In this document: positions 54,567 to 64,000 of the stretch, in pieces
Layout: each line of letters begins with the position of its first letter
Position numbering within the stretch: position 1 is the stretch's first letter
From: Macrothele yani
Taxonomy: Eukaryota; Arthropoda; Arachnida; Araneae; Macrothelidae
Assembly: GCA_039090855.1 (NCBI GenBank)
Contig: CM077011.1
Coordinates: forward strand, 39,017,501 to 39,081,500
Reading direction: 5' to 3'
DNA length: 64,000 nucleotides
Position numbers and translations under genes: made by a program
Notes under the pieces: model-generated
The model's database searches: none
The model's input: only the letters and a program-made list of their open reading frames with translations
What the model was told of the DNA's origin: nothing

Positions 54567-54798
54567 TTTTTTTTTTTTTTTTTTTTTTGGATTGGAGGTT
54601 TAACGACCACCGTGAGCAACTCAATGGGCTATAAGCAGTCGCCCGTCCCTAATTTAAGGTCACTGGTTCCAGGGAAGGGAGAGAGCCAGTGCCGTAAGAC
54701 AAACACAACATCCATGCCTCACCGGGATTCGAACCCGGACCCCTTCGGACGAATGATCAGAGGCCAACGCCTTAGACCACTGTGCCACCGGGGCGGCC
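54567..54798 (-). mobile_element. SINE family A
   Basis: Reverse, about 22 T then consensus body and head. The TSD CCTCATTTTT flanks it. Confidence 0.93.
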
Positions 54799-54934
54799 CT
54801 CATTTTTCAAGCCCTGTATATGAATCTATCTACCCTCCCTTTATTTAAGTACGACGTATGCCCCAAACTCTATTTTTTTCTGTATTAAATGCATATGGGA
54901 ACAGACTAAGCAACAAATTTTATGATTATATACA

Positions 54935-56160
54935 CTCACTGTCATAAAAATATGCGCGCCAAGAAGGAGGCGTCTGATTGAAATGACATTTTAGTTGTGA
55001 GATGCTCCATACCAAAAACAGAAGTGATTACATCAACACAGCAGCAGGACGATTTCCCGCGGACATACGGTACACATTTCAGTCAGCGTTAGTACAGCGT
55101 CGGACTGCCTCGTGCTCGGATACGTGCGGTGATACGGTCTGGCATGGAGTCAAAGCGACGCCGTATGTTATCCTGGGACAGATTGGCCCACACTTCTTGC
55201 AACTGAAGTTCTAAATCACGAACTCTGGGACATGGAGAAAGCTGGCGTTTCCATCTGGTCTCACAAGTGCTCGATGGGCGAGAGATCAGGCGATCTGGCA
55301 GCCCACGGAAGCATCGAAGCATGACGTAGACAGTCCTGGGAAACCCGAGCCGTGTGCGGACAGGCGTTATCTTGTTGGAAAATAATTCCCGGAAGCCCCG
55401 CCAGGAAAGGCAGCACATAGGGGGATCTCCTGTTCGTAGCGCTGGGCTGTCAACGTCCCTCGGATCACTGCGAGGAAGTCCGGTTGTCTTACGTGATGGC
55501 TCCCCAGACCACCACGCCTGCAGTTCGAAACATGTGCTGTTGTACAGCGAGGTTGGGATTGTAGCGCTCACCTTCGGTCCTCCACGAACTGACACGTGCT
55601 CATCCGTTCTCGTGCAGAAGCGGGATCCGTCACTGAACACTACATGTCGCTAGTCCTTAGTATTCCACGTTGTTCGCTGCTGACACCACTACAATCGACG
55701 CCGACGATAATCAGGTGTTCATGGCAGAAAAACGTAAGTGCCGTCGAGAGTGCAGATTCGTCTCTGCCAGCAATCGGGAAATGGTTCTGGCGGACACAGG
55801 AGTCCCTTGTAAAGCCGCCACATGTCTCTGGATATTGGACAATGACGTCGTTGCATCTGTGCGTGCCGCTATCCCCACCGTACTGTCCAACTGGCCCAAA
55901 TGGCGGTCGATTCGGCGCTCCGGCCACTCAGCCTCTCTCATTCCGACGATACGGCCTCCTTCAAACTCCGTCAGTTGCCCGTACGCACATCTACGACGGT
56001 TCGTTTGCATGTCTATCGCTCAGGTATCTCATCTGAATCTTACAGCGCACTTCGGCGCGAATGTGCAGTCCCCTGCGCGGCACCTTATAAGCCCCAAGGA
56101 TTGCGATTGCAGCGCCAGTCTTGGACGCGTGGATATGCGGAATCGCACGAAACTTAAATC
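54935..56160 (-). mobile_element. Tc1-like transposon remnant (family Tc1-A, second copy)
   Basis: The left end CACTCACTGTCATAAAAATA parallels 22,065. No matching right TIR was found up to 56,190. Confidence 0.65.
55089..56010 (-). pseudogene. Tc1-like transposase (Tc1-A copy 2), internally deleted
   Basis: From an ATG at 56010 the minus strand reads MQTNRRRCAYGQLTEFEGGR and IVGMREAEWPERRIDRHLGQ (helix-turn-helix). It then jumps over about 35 residues present at 22-23 kb to TDATTSLSNIQRHVAALQGT and PVSARTISRLLAETNLHSRR. After a stop and frame changes come VFSDGSRF, where the first catalytic Asp is followed by Gly rather than Glu, then a degraded middle. The end reads LSPCPRVRDLELQLQEVWAN and FDSMPDRITARI. 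The QQDN block is scrambled. It is the same family as 22,257-23,234 and equally inactive, with an independent set of lesions. Confidence 0.75.
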
Positions 56161-56387
56161 GTTTGCATGTCCCCCTTAAAAATATTCAGATTAAAAAATT
56201 AGGAGAAAATTGGCCATTGTCGAGTGCTCCACAGGGAAATGCCCCTGTATCCCAGTGGGGCGATCCTCCCCTGAATGTATCAGTCAACCAGGGAGGTAAG
56301 AAGTGTGGAGAGTGAAAAGAAATCCATTTAATACCCGGGATGCAAAGTAACGGTTCGAGCTCAGGAACCAACGATCGAAGTTTTTAT

Positions 56388-56620
56388 GCCGCCCCGGTGG
56401 TGCAATGGTCTAAGCCAAGGCTTCTGATCATTCGTCCGAAAGGGGGTCCGGGTTCGAATCCCGGTGAGGCATGAGGATGGATGTTGTATTTGTTTTACGG
56501 CACTGGCTCTCTCCCTTCCCTGAAACCAGTGACCCTAGATTAGGGACGGGCGACTGCTTATAACCCATTGAGCTGCTCACGGTGGTCGTTAAACCTCCAA
56601 TAAAAAAAAAAAAAAAAAAT
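56388..56620 (+). mobile_element. SINE family A
   Basis: GCCGCCCCGGTGGTGCAATG head, full body and about 18 A. There is a small insertion (GAGGAT) after the head. Confidence 0.88.
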
Positions 56621-56704
56621 TATAGTCGCACAAAAAATTACGTCGAATGCGTCTTGGTAGCCTTATAGTGTTAAAAACAACATCTAATACGAGCAACAAC
56701 CTTT

Positions 56705-56957
56705 ATTACGAATTCAAGACCAAAGTAATTATTCGTACGACAAGGTAAAAGGTATCCCAAATGCTGCCTGCGTACGATATATAAAATCATTAAAAGTTTG
56801 AACAGTAAACCCGAGTTTATTTGCAAATTAAAATAATTTAAAAGCAAGAACTTTCGGGGCTCTCATTGCCCCATCATCAAGAGAAGTGTCGTAGGCATGC
56901 AGAGTCAATCATTATAAAAAAACAAGAATTACCCATTATTCATTTCACGTATTTCCT
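56705..56957 (-). repeat. Inverted copy of the Penelope-like terminal repeat
   Basis: Reverse complement of 58,600-58,850, including the GGGGC...GCCCC hairpin and the TACCTTTTACCTTGTCGTA downstream part. Confidence 0.75.
56850..56882 (-). ncRNA. Hammerhead-like hairpin, copy 1
   Basis: The reverse strand reads TTGATGATGGGGC, loop AATGAGA, GCCCCGAAAG. See the entries at 58,683 and 61,434. Confidence 0.25.
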
Positions 56958-56964
56958 CTTTTTT

Positions 56965-58570
56965 ACACTTTTCAACCGTAGGTTGAAGAAGCGTATATGC
57001 TCCAGCTTTTTCCGTCCGTCGTCAGCACGATAACTCACGTAAAAACGGTTCGATTTCGATGACATTTTAGTATGTGGTAGGGGATTACCAGGGGACGAAC
57101 CCTATTGAAAATGGGTGAAGTGGGGTCAAAGGTAACGCCATAAGAGCGGGATCCATTCAATTGCCCTTATGCGTCATAACTTACGTAAATATGGTTTGAT
57201 CTCGTTGAAATTTTAGTATGTGGTAGGGGATCACCATGGGATGAACCCTATTGAAAATAGGTGAAGTGGGGTCAAAGGTCACGTCATAAGAGCGGGATCC
57301 ATTTCATTGCCTTTATGCGTCATAACATGCTTAAATATGGTTTGATTTCGATGAAATTTTAGTATGTGGTAGGAAACTACCTGGGCACGAACCCTGTTGA
57401 AAATTGGCAAATTGGGGTCAAAGGTCAGGCAGGGCATAAGAGCGGGATTTATTCCATTGCCCTTATGCGTCATAACTTGCGTAAAAATGGTTGGATTTCG
57501 ATGAAAATTTTAGTATGTGGTAAGGAAGCACCTGGGAACGAAACCTATTGAAAATGGGTAGAATGGGGTCAAAGGTCAGGACATAAAAGCGGGATCCATT
57601 TCATTGCCTTTATGCGTCATAACATGCGTAAATATGGTTCGATTTCGATGAAATTTTAGTATGTGGTAGGGAGCCACTGTGCACGAACCCTATTGAAAAT
57701 GGGTGAATGGGGTCAAAGGACAGGCAGGGCATAAAAGCGGTATTTATTCCATTGACCTTATGCGTCATAACTTGCGTAAAAATGGTTCGATTTCGATGAA
57801 AGTTTAGTATTTGGTAAGGAACCACTTGGGGACGAACCCTATTGAAAATGGGCGAAATGGGGTCAAAGGTCAGGGCATAAAAGTGGAATCCATTCCATTG
57901 CCTTTATGCGGTATAACATGCGTAAATATGGTTCGATTTTGATGAAATTTTAGTATGTGGTAGGAAACCACCTGGGCACGAACCCTATTGAAAATGGGTG
58001 AAATGGGGTCAAATGTCAGGCAGGTCATAAGAGCGGGATTTGTTCCATTGCCCTTATGCGTCATAAGTTGCGTAAAAATATTTCGATTTCGATGAAATTG
58101 TAGTATGTGGTAGGTAGCCACTGGGGACGAACCCTATTGAAAATGGGCGAAATGGGGTCAAAGGACAGGACACTGGACTGGGATCCATTCCATTGCCCTT
58201 GTGCATCATAATTTACCAAAAAATGTTTTGATTGCGACAAAACGTTATCATGTTGTTCCGGAGGTATAGTGAAGCAGTTCTGTTGAATATCAACGAAATT
58301 TGATCAAAGGTCATTGCACAAAAGGAGGATTTATTCCACATCCATTTGTCTCATAACTTGCATAAAACTGCTTCTATTGCGACAAAACTTTAGTATGCTA
58401 TTCTTGAGGTCTACTGAACCGGTTCTGTTGAATATCATCGAAATGGGGTCAAAGGTCAGGACACAGGAGCGAGATTTATTCCACAGCCATTATCCTCATA
58501 ACTTGAGTAATAATTTCTGGTATGTTGGAAAGCGTATCAGAATCAATGCATTGCATGATTTTACTGACTT
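56965..58570 (+). repeat. Tandem array T4, ~146-bp unit, about 10 units
   Basis: Left end CTTTCAACCGTAGGTTGAAG with a CCGTCCGTC run. Units start at GGTTCGATTTCGATGA-like words at 57047, 57193, 57339, 57489 and onward. Right end GGTATGTTGGAAAGCGTATC. It sits exactly between inverted and direct copies of the Penelope-like terminal repeat. Confidence 0.85.
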
Positions 58571-58571
58571 G

Positions 58572-58820
58572 TTGAACTTTAACTTTTGTTATCTGGCATC
58601 TCCTCGAGACGAATGGTGAAATGAAAGATGGGTAATTCTGGTATTTTATAATGATTGACTCATCATTCCTACGACACTTAACCTGATGATGGGGCCATGA
58701 GAGCCCTGAAAGTTCTTCCTTTTAAATTATTTTAATTTGAAAATAAACTCGGTTTTGCTTTGCAAACTTTTAATGATTTTATTTATCGTACGCAGACAGC
58801 ATTTGTGATACCTTTTACCT
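58572..58820 (+). repeat. Left terminal repeat (pLTR) of the Penelope-like element
   Basis: About 245 bp, matched directly by 61,323-61,566: TTTTGTTATCTGGCATCTCC, ATAATGATTGACTCATCATT, ATAAACTCGGTTTTGCTTTG, GCAGACAGCATTTGTGATAC. Confidence 0.88.
58683..58715 (+). ncRNA. Hammerhead-like hairpin, copy 2
   Basis: CTGATGA, then T, GGGGC-CATGAGA-GCCCT, GAAA. The two hammerhead core boxes flank a helix II, but one extra base separates CTGATGA from the helix and no clear helix III follows. Confidence 0.3.
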
Positions 58821-58913
58821 TGTCGTAGGAATAATTACTTTGGTCTTCAGTTCGTCTTCTCAGCTGCGAATACTGTTTTTATTCGGCACTTTCTTTGAAA
58901 GATAGCCTATCTA

Positions 58914-61313
58914 TTGTGCGAGGGAATGGAGAGGGCAATCAAGACATTCTACAGGTATCGCCGCAAGCTCACGATTAATGAAGCTCACCTTAGCTTCCTC
59001 ATAAATTGCCGTTCGCTCCGAGTTGTGCCTAACTGTTTGAGAATTCGTTGTTATACCATTTCACAACGAGATACCCAAGTCATCACTAATGCCGAAGATA
59101 GAAGGTTGACAGCAGAAATCCGAAGAAAGAGGAGCTTCTTAAACCTATTTAAACGGAAATCCTACTTGGCGTATTCAATCTTGGCACGACTTACCCACAA
59201 TATCATACTAGGTAAGCGTTTGATTGTTTTCTTCACTGCACTACAAACTGAAGTGAATAGCATCTACCAATGACACGTGCAAAAACTATGCGACCTGGTA
59301 TCTAGATGCCCCTCCAGGGCCCATGAGACGAGACTTTCTGGTGATCACTTTAATTTTGTTCATTCGCAGGAACCGTTTATTAGCTATAGCTCGGTTCAGC
59401 TCTGAGACGTTCAACGTTCTGCACTCAGAAGAGGAATCAAATACAGCTACCCAGTTTCTTCATCAAATACATTACACTTAATCCCACCCGTTGAGAGTAT
59501 AACTTGTGCTCTACCGGAGGAAGAACGAGAATATCTTAGATATTCCGTAACCCAAACCCTCTCCAAACAAAATAAAAGACAACCAACTTTGAAATATGAA
59601 AAAGAACAGCTTTTAAACTTGGCTAAGAGCCCCAACTTGTAAATGGCAGATAAGACTCATCAAGTCACCATCATGGACCGTTCTGACTACCTTGACAAAA
59701 TGAAACAAGCTATTTCCTCTGTTCCACACCTGGTTCTCAAATCTGATCCTACTTCAGCCACAGTCTTAGAATTGAGTAAACTGAGAACTCAGTGTTTTCT
59801 ACCAGCTTCCATTTCATCCAAAATGAGGCCTCCTGTCGGCCCTAGGGTCCTCGAGGGATTTGGAAAGATGAAGACCCGCAAACCGGGCAATCATTTTAGA
59901 TTACTTGTTTCTGGTTATGCCAACCCGACTAGGCCCCTTGAGACGGCGTTGACTTCATACTTAAAACCTTTAACCCTAAATTCCTCAGTTTCTATTTCTA
60001 GCTCTACTCAGGCCTTAAATAAGATTAAAAACTTTGATTCACCCAGAACTGGTTTCATTGTGGCTTCTTTAGACGTCGATTCTCTCTTTCCGAATGTCCC
60101 TTTGGATGTAGTCCATTCAACTATTGTCAATAGACTGCAGGAGGAAAACTCTGTTTCCCCCTTGAAATTTAAGCAACAATTTCTGCTCCTAAATTGGTTT
60201 CTAAACGTTCTTACTTTAAATTCGATGGCAAGTTTTTTCAACAGACAGAGGTTGCCACAATGGGGTCCCTCTTCTCCCCCGTTTTAGCTAAAATTTTATG
60301 ACAGACCGTAGAGGATAATGTCTTACGGATATTTCCTCATAAACCATTACATCTATTAAGGTATGTTAATGATTTATTGAAATTCTGGCCACACTCTTTG
60401 CCCCTTTTGGATACATTTACAGAATGTCTTTCTTCACAGCTTCCTACCATCAAGTTTACCAGGAAACTTGAGAGAGAAGGTAAACTGCCTTTCTTGGATT
60501 TCATGCTGATTCGAGATTTAAACTCTCACCAACTTCATTATGATGTCTATCGCAAACCGACCTCTGTATGATACTTTTTTTTCGTTTCATCCCTCTGACC
60601 ATAAGGCGGCTGCACTCCGTTTTCTGATAAAACGGGCGTTCAGACATTCCTCTACCCGAAAAGCAAGATCTGATGAACTGGCTAGAGTGTTAACCTTAGC
60701 CCGCTCTTTTGGGTTCTCGGACCAGTTCTTCCGGAGACTATTACTTAAACACCAGAGATTAAAACCTCACGACTTTGTCAACTACAACTACTACAACCAA
60801 GCACAATGGCAAGATCGAATTTTACCCTCCTATTGTGTTTATACTAAAGAAAGCATGCAATCGACACAATATTTCATTCGGTGTAACCACTAGGAATTTT
60901 TTTCTTTAATAAGAAATGATAGAGATAAGGTACCACCATTGGTTAAACCTGGTGTTTATTGTATACCATTGGTTCAACAGGTAAACAATGATACCAACAT
61001 GCTCTACATTGGTTCAACACTTCTGACTTTAAACATATTACTGGCTGAACACAAATATGCACTCAGATCAGGATCATCTAACACGGCCTTCACAGTTGCT
61101 GTTAACCAAGAGGGATATGTACCTGATTGGAATAACGCAAAAATCATAAACTCAACTATTAACAAACGGACTGCCTTTTTCACTGAAAGCCTCCATATTA
61201 TTAAATTTGGTGATTCCTGCTGTAATTTCGACCTCCCGGCCTACGTTCCGGGCCAGTGGAGACAGCTGGTTGCCGCCTCCAGACAACCAGCTGTTGATGA
61301 AGAACCTACGTAG
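58914..61313 (+). pseudogene. Penelope-like RT/GIY-YIG endonuclease polyprotein, decayed
   Basis: Active relatives prime reverse transcription at DNA cut by their own GIY-YIG nuclease. N-terminal text (58914-59273) has NEAHLSFLINCRSLRVVPNC. RT begins about 59,820: FGKMKTRKPGNHFRLLVSGY replaces the usual KIHKPG...RPIVS block. Motif A is VASLDVDSLFPNVPLD (about 60,060-60,110). Then a GSLFSPVLAKI-like motif B follows in another frame. Motif C is RYVNDLLKFW (about 60,360), so the first catalytic Asp of YVDD is Asn. GKLPFLDFMLIRD and YRKPTSVYDTFF (about 60,480-60,580) are standard thumb and linker blocks. The last frame (60939-61313) holds GIY-YIG: GVYCIPLVQQ and MLYIGSTLLTLNILLAEHK, ending FFTESLHIIKFGD. 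Frame breaks near 59,280-59,640, 60,287, 60,560 and 60,893 make it inactive. Confidence 0.9.
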
Positions 61314-61322
61314 TTCCTCTTT

Positions 61323-61566
61323 TTGAACTTAAACTTTTGTTATCTGGTATCTCCTCGAGACGAATGGGGAAATGAATGATGGGTAATTCTTGTATTTTAT
61401 AATGATTGACTCATCATTCCTACGACACTTAGCTTGATGATGGGGCCATGAGAGCCCCGAAAGTCCTTGCTTTTAAAATATTTTAATTTGTAAATAAACT
61501 CGGTTTTACTTTGCAAACTTTTAATGATTTTATTTATCATACGCAGACAGCATTTGTGATACCATT
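61323..61566 (+). repeat. Right terminal repeat (pLTR) of the Penelope-like element
   Basis: Direct copy of 58,572-58,820 with scattered changes. It begins just after the frame's stop (61,311-61,313). Confidence 0.88.
61434..61466 (+). ncRNA. Hammerhead-like hairpin, copy 3
   Basis: TTGATGATGGGGC, loop CATGAGA, GCCCCGAAAG. The helix is restored to five GC pairs, but the first core base differs (TTGATGA). Confidence 0.25.
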
Positions 61567-61770
61567 TAAACCTTTATTACACCAAAGACAATACAAAACG
61601 GTTTCTATCTAGCTCGTTTCAAAAGAAACAATAGACAGCTCAAGGGCTCAGCGCTCTGATGACTCCAATAATTCCATTCCGTGGTAGCAGCACCATCTGA
61701 CCAGGTGAGGTACCGAACAGTAGTACGTCCTAAAAGATGGTTCACCATGTATGCTCCACCCATCCTAAAA

Positions 61771-62091
61771 AGATCATCAAATCAGATCATATGTAGAAGA
61801 TTTTAGGAAGGGAGTGTCAAACGTCAGGTCTTAAACAACCCTTAGAAGTAGGAAGCTAGGAGATTTGGGCTAGAGTGCGCCATAGGAAAGTGACACGGAA
61901 GTGAGGGAGAAAGGGGAGGAAGACGTCCTTATTTATAACCGGGGGGGGGGGGAGTACCCGGGGCCCGATGGCTTAACGTGCCCATCCCACGCACAGCGGA
62001 TATTTAGTAGTTCCAACGTTCGTACCTGCCTGGGATCAAACCTGAGATTTCTCCTTGCCAGTCACGAATGCTGACCACTAGGCCATCCACC
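61771..62091 (-). mobile_element. SINE family D (copy 4)
   Basis: Reverse copy. CCATCCTAAAA on both sides is the TSD. A 12-base G run (61941-61952) sits in the body. Confidence 0.88.
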
Positions 62092-62099
62092 TCCCCCAT

Positions 62100-62480
62100 C
62101 CTAAAAGGAACGATGCCCTGAATTAGTGTCAGCAGGGGGTGCGTACATGCTGCGTTGTGAAGCGAGACATAAACTCAAGCAGCTCATTCACTGAGCCGCC
62201 CTAGTCCACGTTCGATTACGTGAATCTGAGTGGAGCCACAAAGTTACGTCCCAGAGATTTATTGGCTCTCCAAACTAAACTACACGGACGGAATGAATTT
62301 ATTGCAGTGTGCTTCAAGCGTGTTTTAAGAGTTATCTATTTGCGGTCAAGTTGTGAAATGCGAAACCGTTTTTTAATCAAATCGAAAATAAATAACATTC
62401 GCTTCTCCGATTGGATCAAAGTTCAACTTTGGCTGCACCAAAAAGGTACCCCATAATGATATCATAATTCTCTCAAAGTT
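62100..62480. other. Anonymous sequence
   Basis: TTTATTGCAGTGTGCTTCAAGCG at 62,298 recurs with changes at 63,582, an unnamed short repeat. No coding blocks. Confidence 0.35.
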
Positions 62481-62529
62481 GTAGCATACCGGGTGAGGTA
62501 CAAAATAAAAATAAAAAAAAACCCGTGTA

Positions 62530-62700
62530 TTTTTGATAACCTGCGAAAACACGAATTTGTCCGTGACAGAGATCGAGTCCGCGTCCCCTCACTCTGGACT
62601 GAGTTGCTCGTCCAACTAAGCTACACAGACGAAATGTATCGCTGCAGAGTTGTCTTCTCAACACGTGCTTTACCTCTGTAGTATGCCACATTTTCTTCCT
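62530..62700 (-). mobile_element. tRNA-derived repeat, family E
   Basis: Minus-strand head (AGTTGCTCGTCCAACTAAGC, GAGATCGAGTCCGCG) and body GAAATGTATCGCTGCAGAG to CACGTGCTTTACCTCTGTAG. Confidence 0.65.
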
Positions 62701-62986
62701 CTTACTTTTTTTTTATTTGAAGCGAAGAACGAATTTTCATTAATTCTACAGGATGTGTAAAACAAACATCACACATTTTTCGAAGAACCCAAAAGCCAGT
62801 GCATCCATTTTTACATTCAAGCGCCAACGTGAAATGACTTATTTGTCCCTGACGCAGATCGAAACCGCGCTCCCTTACTCCGGAGTAAGTTGTTCTCCCA
62901 ACTAAGCTACACAGACGAAATGTATCGCTGCAGAATTGTCGTCTGAACACGTGCTTTACCTCTGTAGTATGGCACATTTTCTTCCT
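62701..62986 (-). repeat. 286-bp tandem unit 1 (family E element)
   Basis: Contains GAAGCGAAGAACGAATTTTC, AAAAGCCAGTGCATCCATTT and a minus-strand tRNA-like head. It is repeated without visible change over about 195 bp in the next unit. Confidence 0.9.
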
Positions 62987-63260
62987 CTTACTTTTTTTTT
63001 ACTTGAAGCGAAGAACGAATTTTCATTAATTCTACAGGATGTGTAAAACAAACATCACACATTTTTCGAAGAACCCAAAAGCCAGTGCATCCATTTTTAC
63101 ATTCAAGCGCCAACGTGAAATGACTTATTTGTCCCTGACGCAGATCGAAACCGCGCTCCCTTACTCCGGAGTAAGTTGTTCTCCCAACTAAGCTACACGG
63201 ACGGAATGAATCGCTGCAGATTTGTCGTCTTGACACGTGCTGTACGTCTGTAGTATGTCA
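62987..63260 (-). repeat. 286-bp tandem unit 2 (family E element)
   Basis: Starts 286 bp after unit 1. Differences appear only toward the end (GGAATGAATCGCTGCAGATT against GAAATGTATCGCTGCAGAAT). Confidence 0.9.
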
Positions 63261-63264
63261 CAAA

Positions 63265-64000
63265 CCTGAAATTGAAATTTTAACGTGTAATCGAAAACGC
63301 GTATAAATGAATAACGTATAACCGAGTTTAAAAAGCGATAGAAACTAAAGTAAAAATCGAGCATAACGCAAAATTACGTATAAAAGTAAAAAACGTATAA
63401 CTGAGAAAAGTATAAACGACGTGCCACTGTATAATCAGTGTGTTAGATAGGGACACTAGTTAATCCATCCAGTAGCAACAAGATCAATTGAAAGCTGTTT
63501 CAAGTAATAAAAATACAACACACCCTATACTTGATATGGGATCGTTTCGTTTTTCAGAACAACAGATTCTTTCTTGGAATTTATTGCAGTGTGTTTCAAG
63601 CGGGTTCCAAGAGTTACCGATATTAATGTTTCCTGAACGGAATTGCCTTTCAATACCTGATAAATAATACTGACAACAGAAAATATGAAAGCATTTAATG
63701 TCAACAACATATAGAAATATTATGTTCATCTCCTAACGCAGAAGGGTGTTGAATCGTACTTCGATTTGGTGTGAAATGCTTTTGCTAATTATAATGAGAT
63801 TTCTAAAGATGTTAGCCTGTGACAATATACTTGTCGTGTATTCTACAAAATTGGTGATTAAAACCCCAGAGCATTTCGATTATATCCTAATAAAGACACA
63901 AAGCGTGTGATTTTCCTGATCTCTGCGCAACGGCATTCAGGGTATGGACGGTAATTAACTTCTTTCTTCCACCTCAGAGTCCAAAATCCATTATCTCCAC
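63265..64000. other. Anonymous sequence
   Basis: CGTATAA-type words cluster at 63,298-63,420. Otherwise no gene or repeat recognised. Confidence 0.35.

Larger units (their letters stand above)
58572..61566 (+). mobile_element. Penelope-like retroelement with GIY-YIG domain, ~3 kb
   Basis: Direct terminal repeats bracket one decayed reading frame of the RT plus GIY-YIG type. Direct pLTRs plus a nearby inverted partial copy are the usual layout of Penelope-like elements. Confidence 0.9.

Noticed and set aside
24637..54848. Many 60-90-codon frames with NLGSLVPGKGESQ or VAQWSKALASDHSS text
   Set aside because: All fall inside SINE A copies and are shadows of the SINE body or tRNA-like head.
57279..58121. 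Minus-strand frames with MTHKGNGINPAL repeats
   Set aside because: They translate the 146-bp T4 array, and the same text appears wherever the array does.
61941..61952. 12-base G run as a G-quadruplex element
   Set aside because: It is a homopolymer expansion in one SINE D copy and is absent from the other three.

Overview
The window looks like a gene-poor, AT-rich stretch of an arthropod nuclear genome. It has no bacterial-style operons. It carries Tc1/mariner, piggyBac and hAT DNA transposons, RTE-type and other non-LTR retrotransposons, a GIY-YIG Penelope-like element, and many tRNA-derived SINEs. This mix, with an abundant SINE that ends in poly-A and is found at least 20 times, suggests a chelicerate (spider-like) genome. 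That placement is an inference from style, not from a marker gene. I found no complete host gene. Three stretches could be host exon or promoter, or unrecognised coding: 10.1-10.3 kb, 14.5-15.1 kb and 24.8-25.1 kb.

Layout. 0.6-3.8 kb: one old repeat (family R1) broken by a SINE, a 0.88 kb internally deleted mariner-like element with ~150 bp terminal inverted repeats (TIRs), and a second SINE. 4.8-5.6 kb: decayed hAT (DUF4371-type) transposase. 6.2-8.2 kb: 5'-truncated RTE LINE. 10-21 kb: mostly anonymous sequence with a 30-bp minisatellite, two LINE 3' ends, a piggyBac remnant and a SINE-C inverted pair. 21.3-25.4 kb: Tc1 remnants and a dense SINE-A cluster. 26.6-33.9 kb: palindromic DNA, including a 3.2 kb TTAA-flanked palindrome (P) and a foldback MITE (H2) holding a nearly intact Tc1 element. 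35.4-36.6 kb: a Tc1 element with mutated catalytic residues. 36.9-45.1 kb: a ~170-bp satellite, a ~43-60-bp minisatellite, nested foldbacks (H1, J, T2/T3, H3, I) and a 36-bp minisatellite split by a SINE and a LINE. 46.6-52.9 kb: three Tc1/mariner elements with DD36E spacing, one carrying four SINEs. 54.9-56.2 kb: another Tc1 copy. 56.7-61.6 kb: the Penelope-like element with repeated termini and a ~146-bp tandem array between two of its ends. 61.8-63.3 kb: SINEs, including an exact 286-bp tandem duplication.

The content does not form a pathway. It is a layered record of insertions, and nesting plus target-site duplications (TSDs) let many be ordered. The clearest cases are a Tc1 insertion in H2 whose empty site is preserved in H3, and SINEs with readable TSDs inside the DD36E element at 50.7-52.9 kb. 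Every transposon protein seen is broken. The most unusual material is the set of TTAA/TA-flanked foldbacks and the mobile-looking ~145-bp tandem arrays that begin beside a GGAC/GTCC tetranucleotide run.
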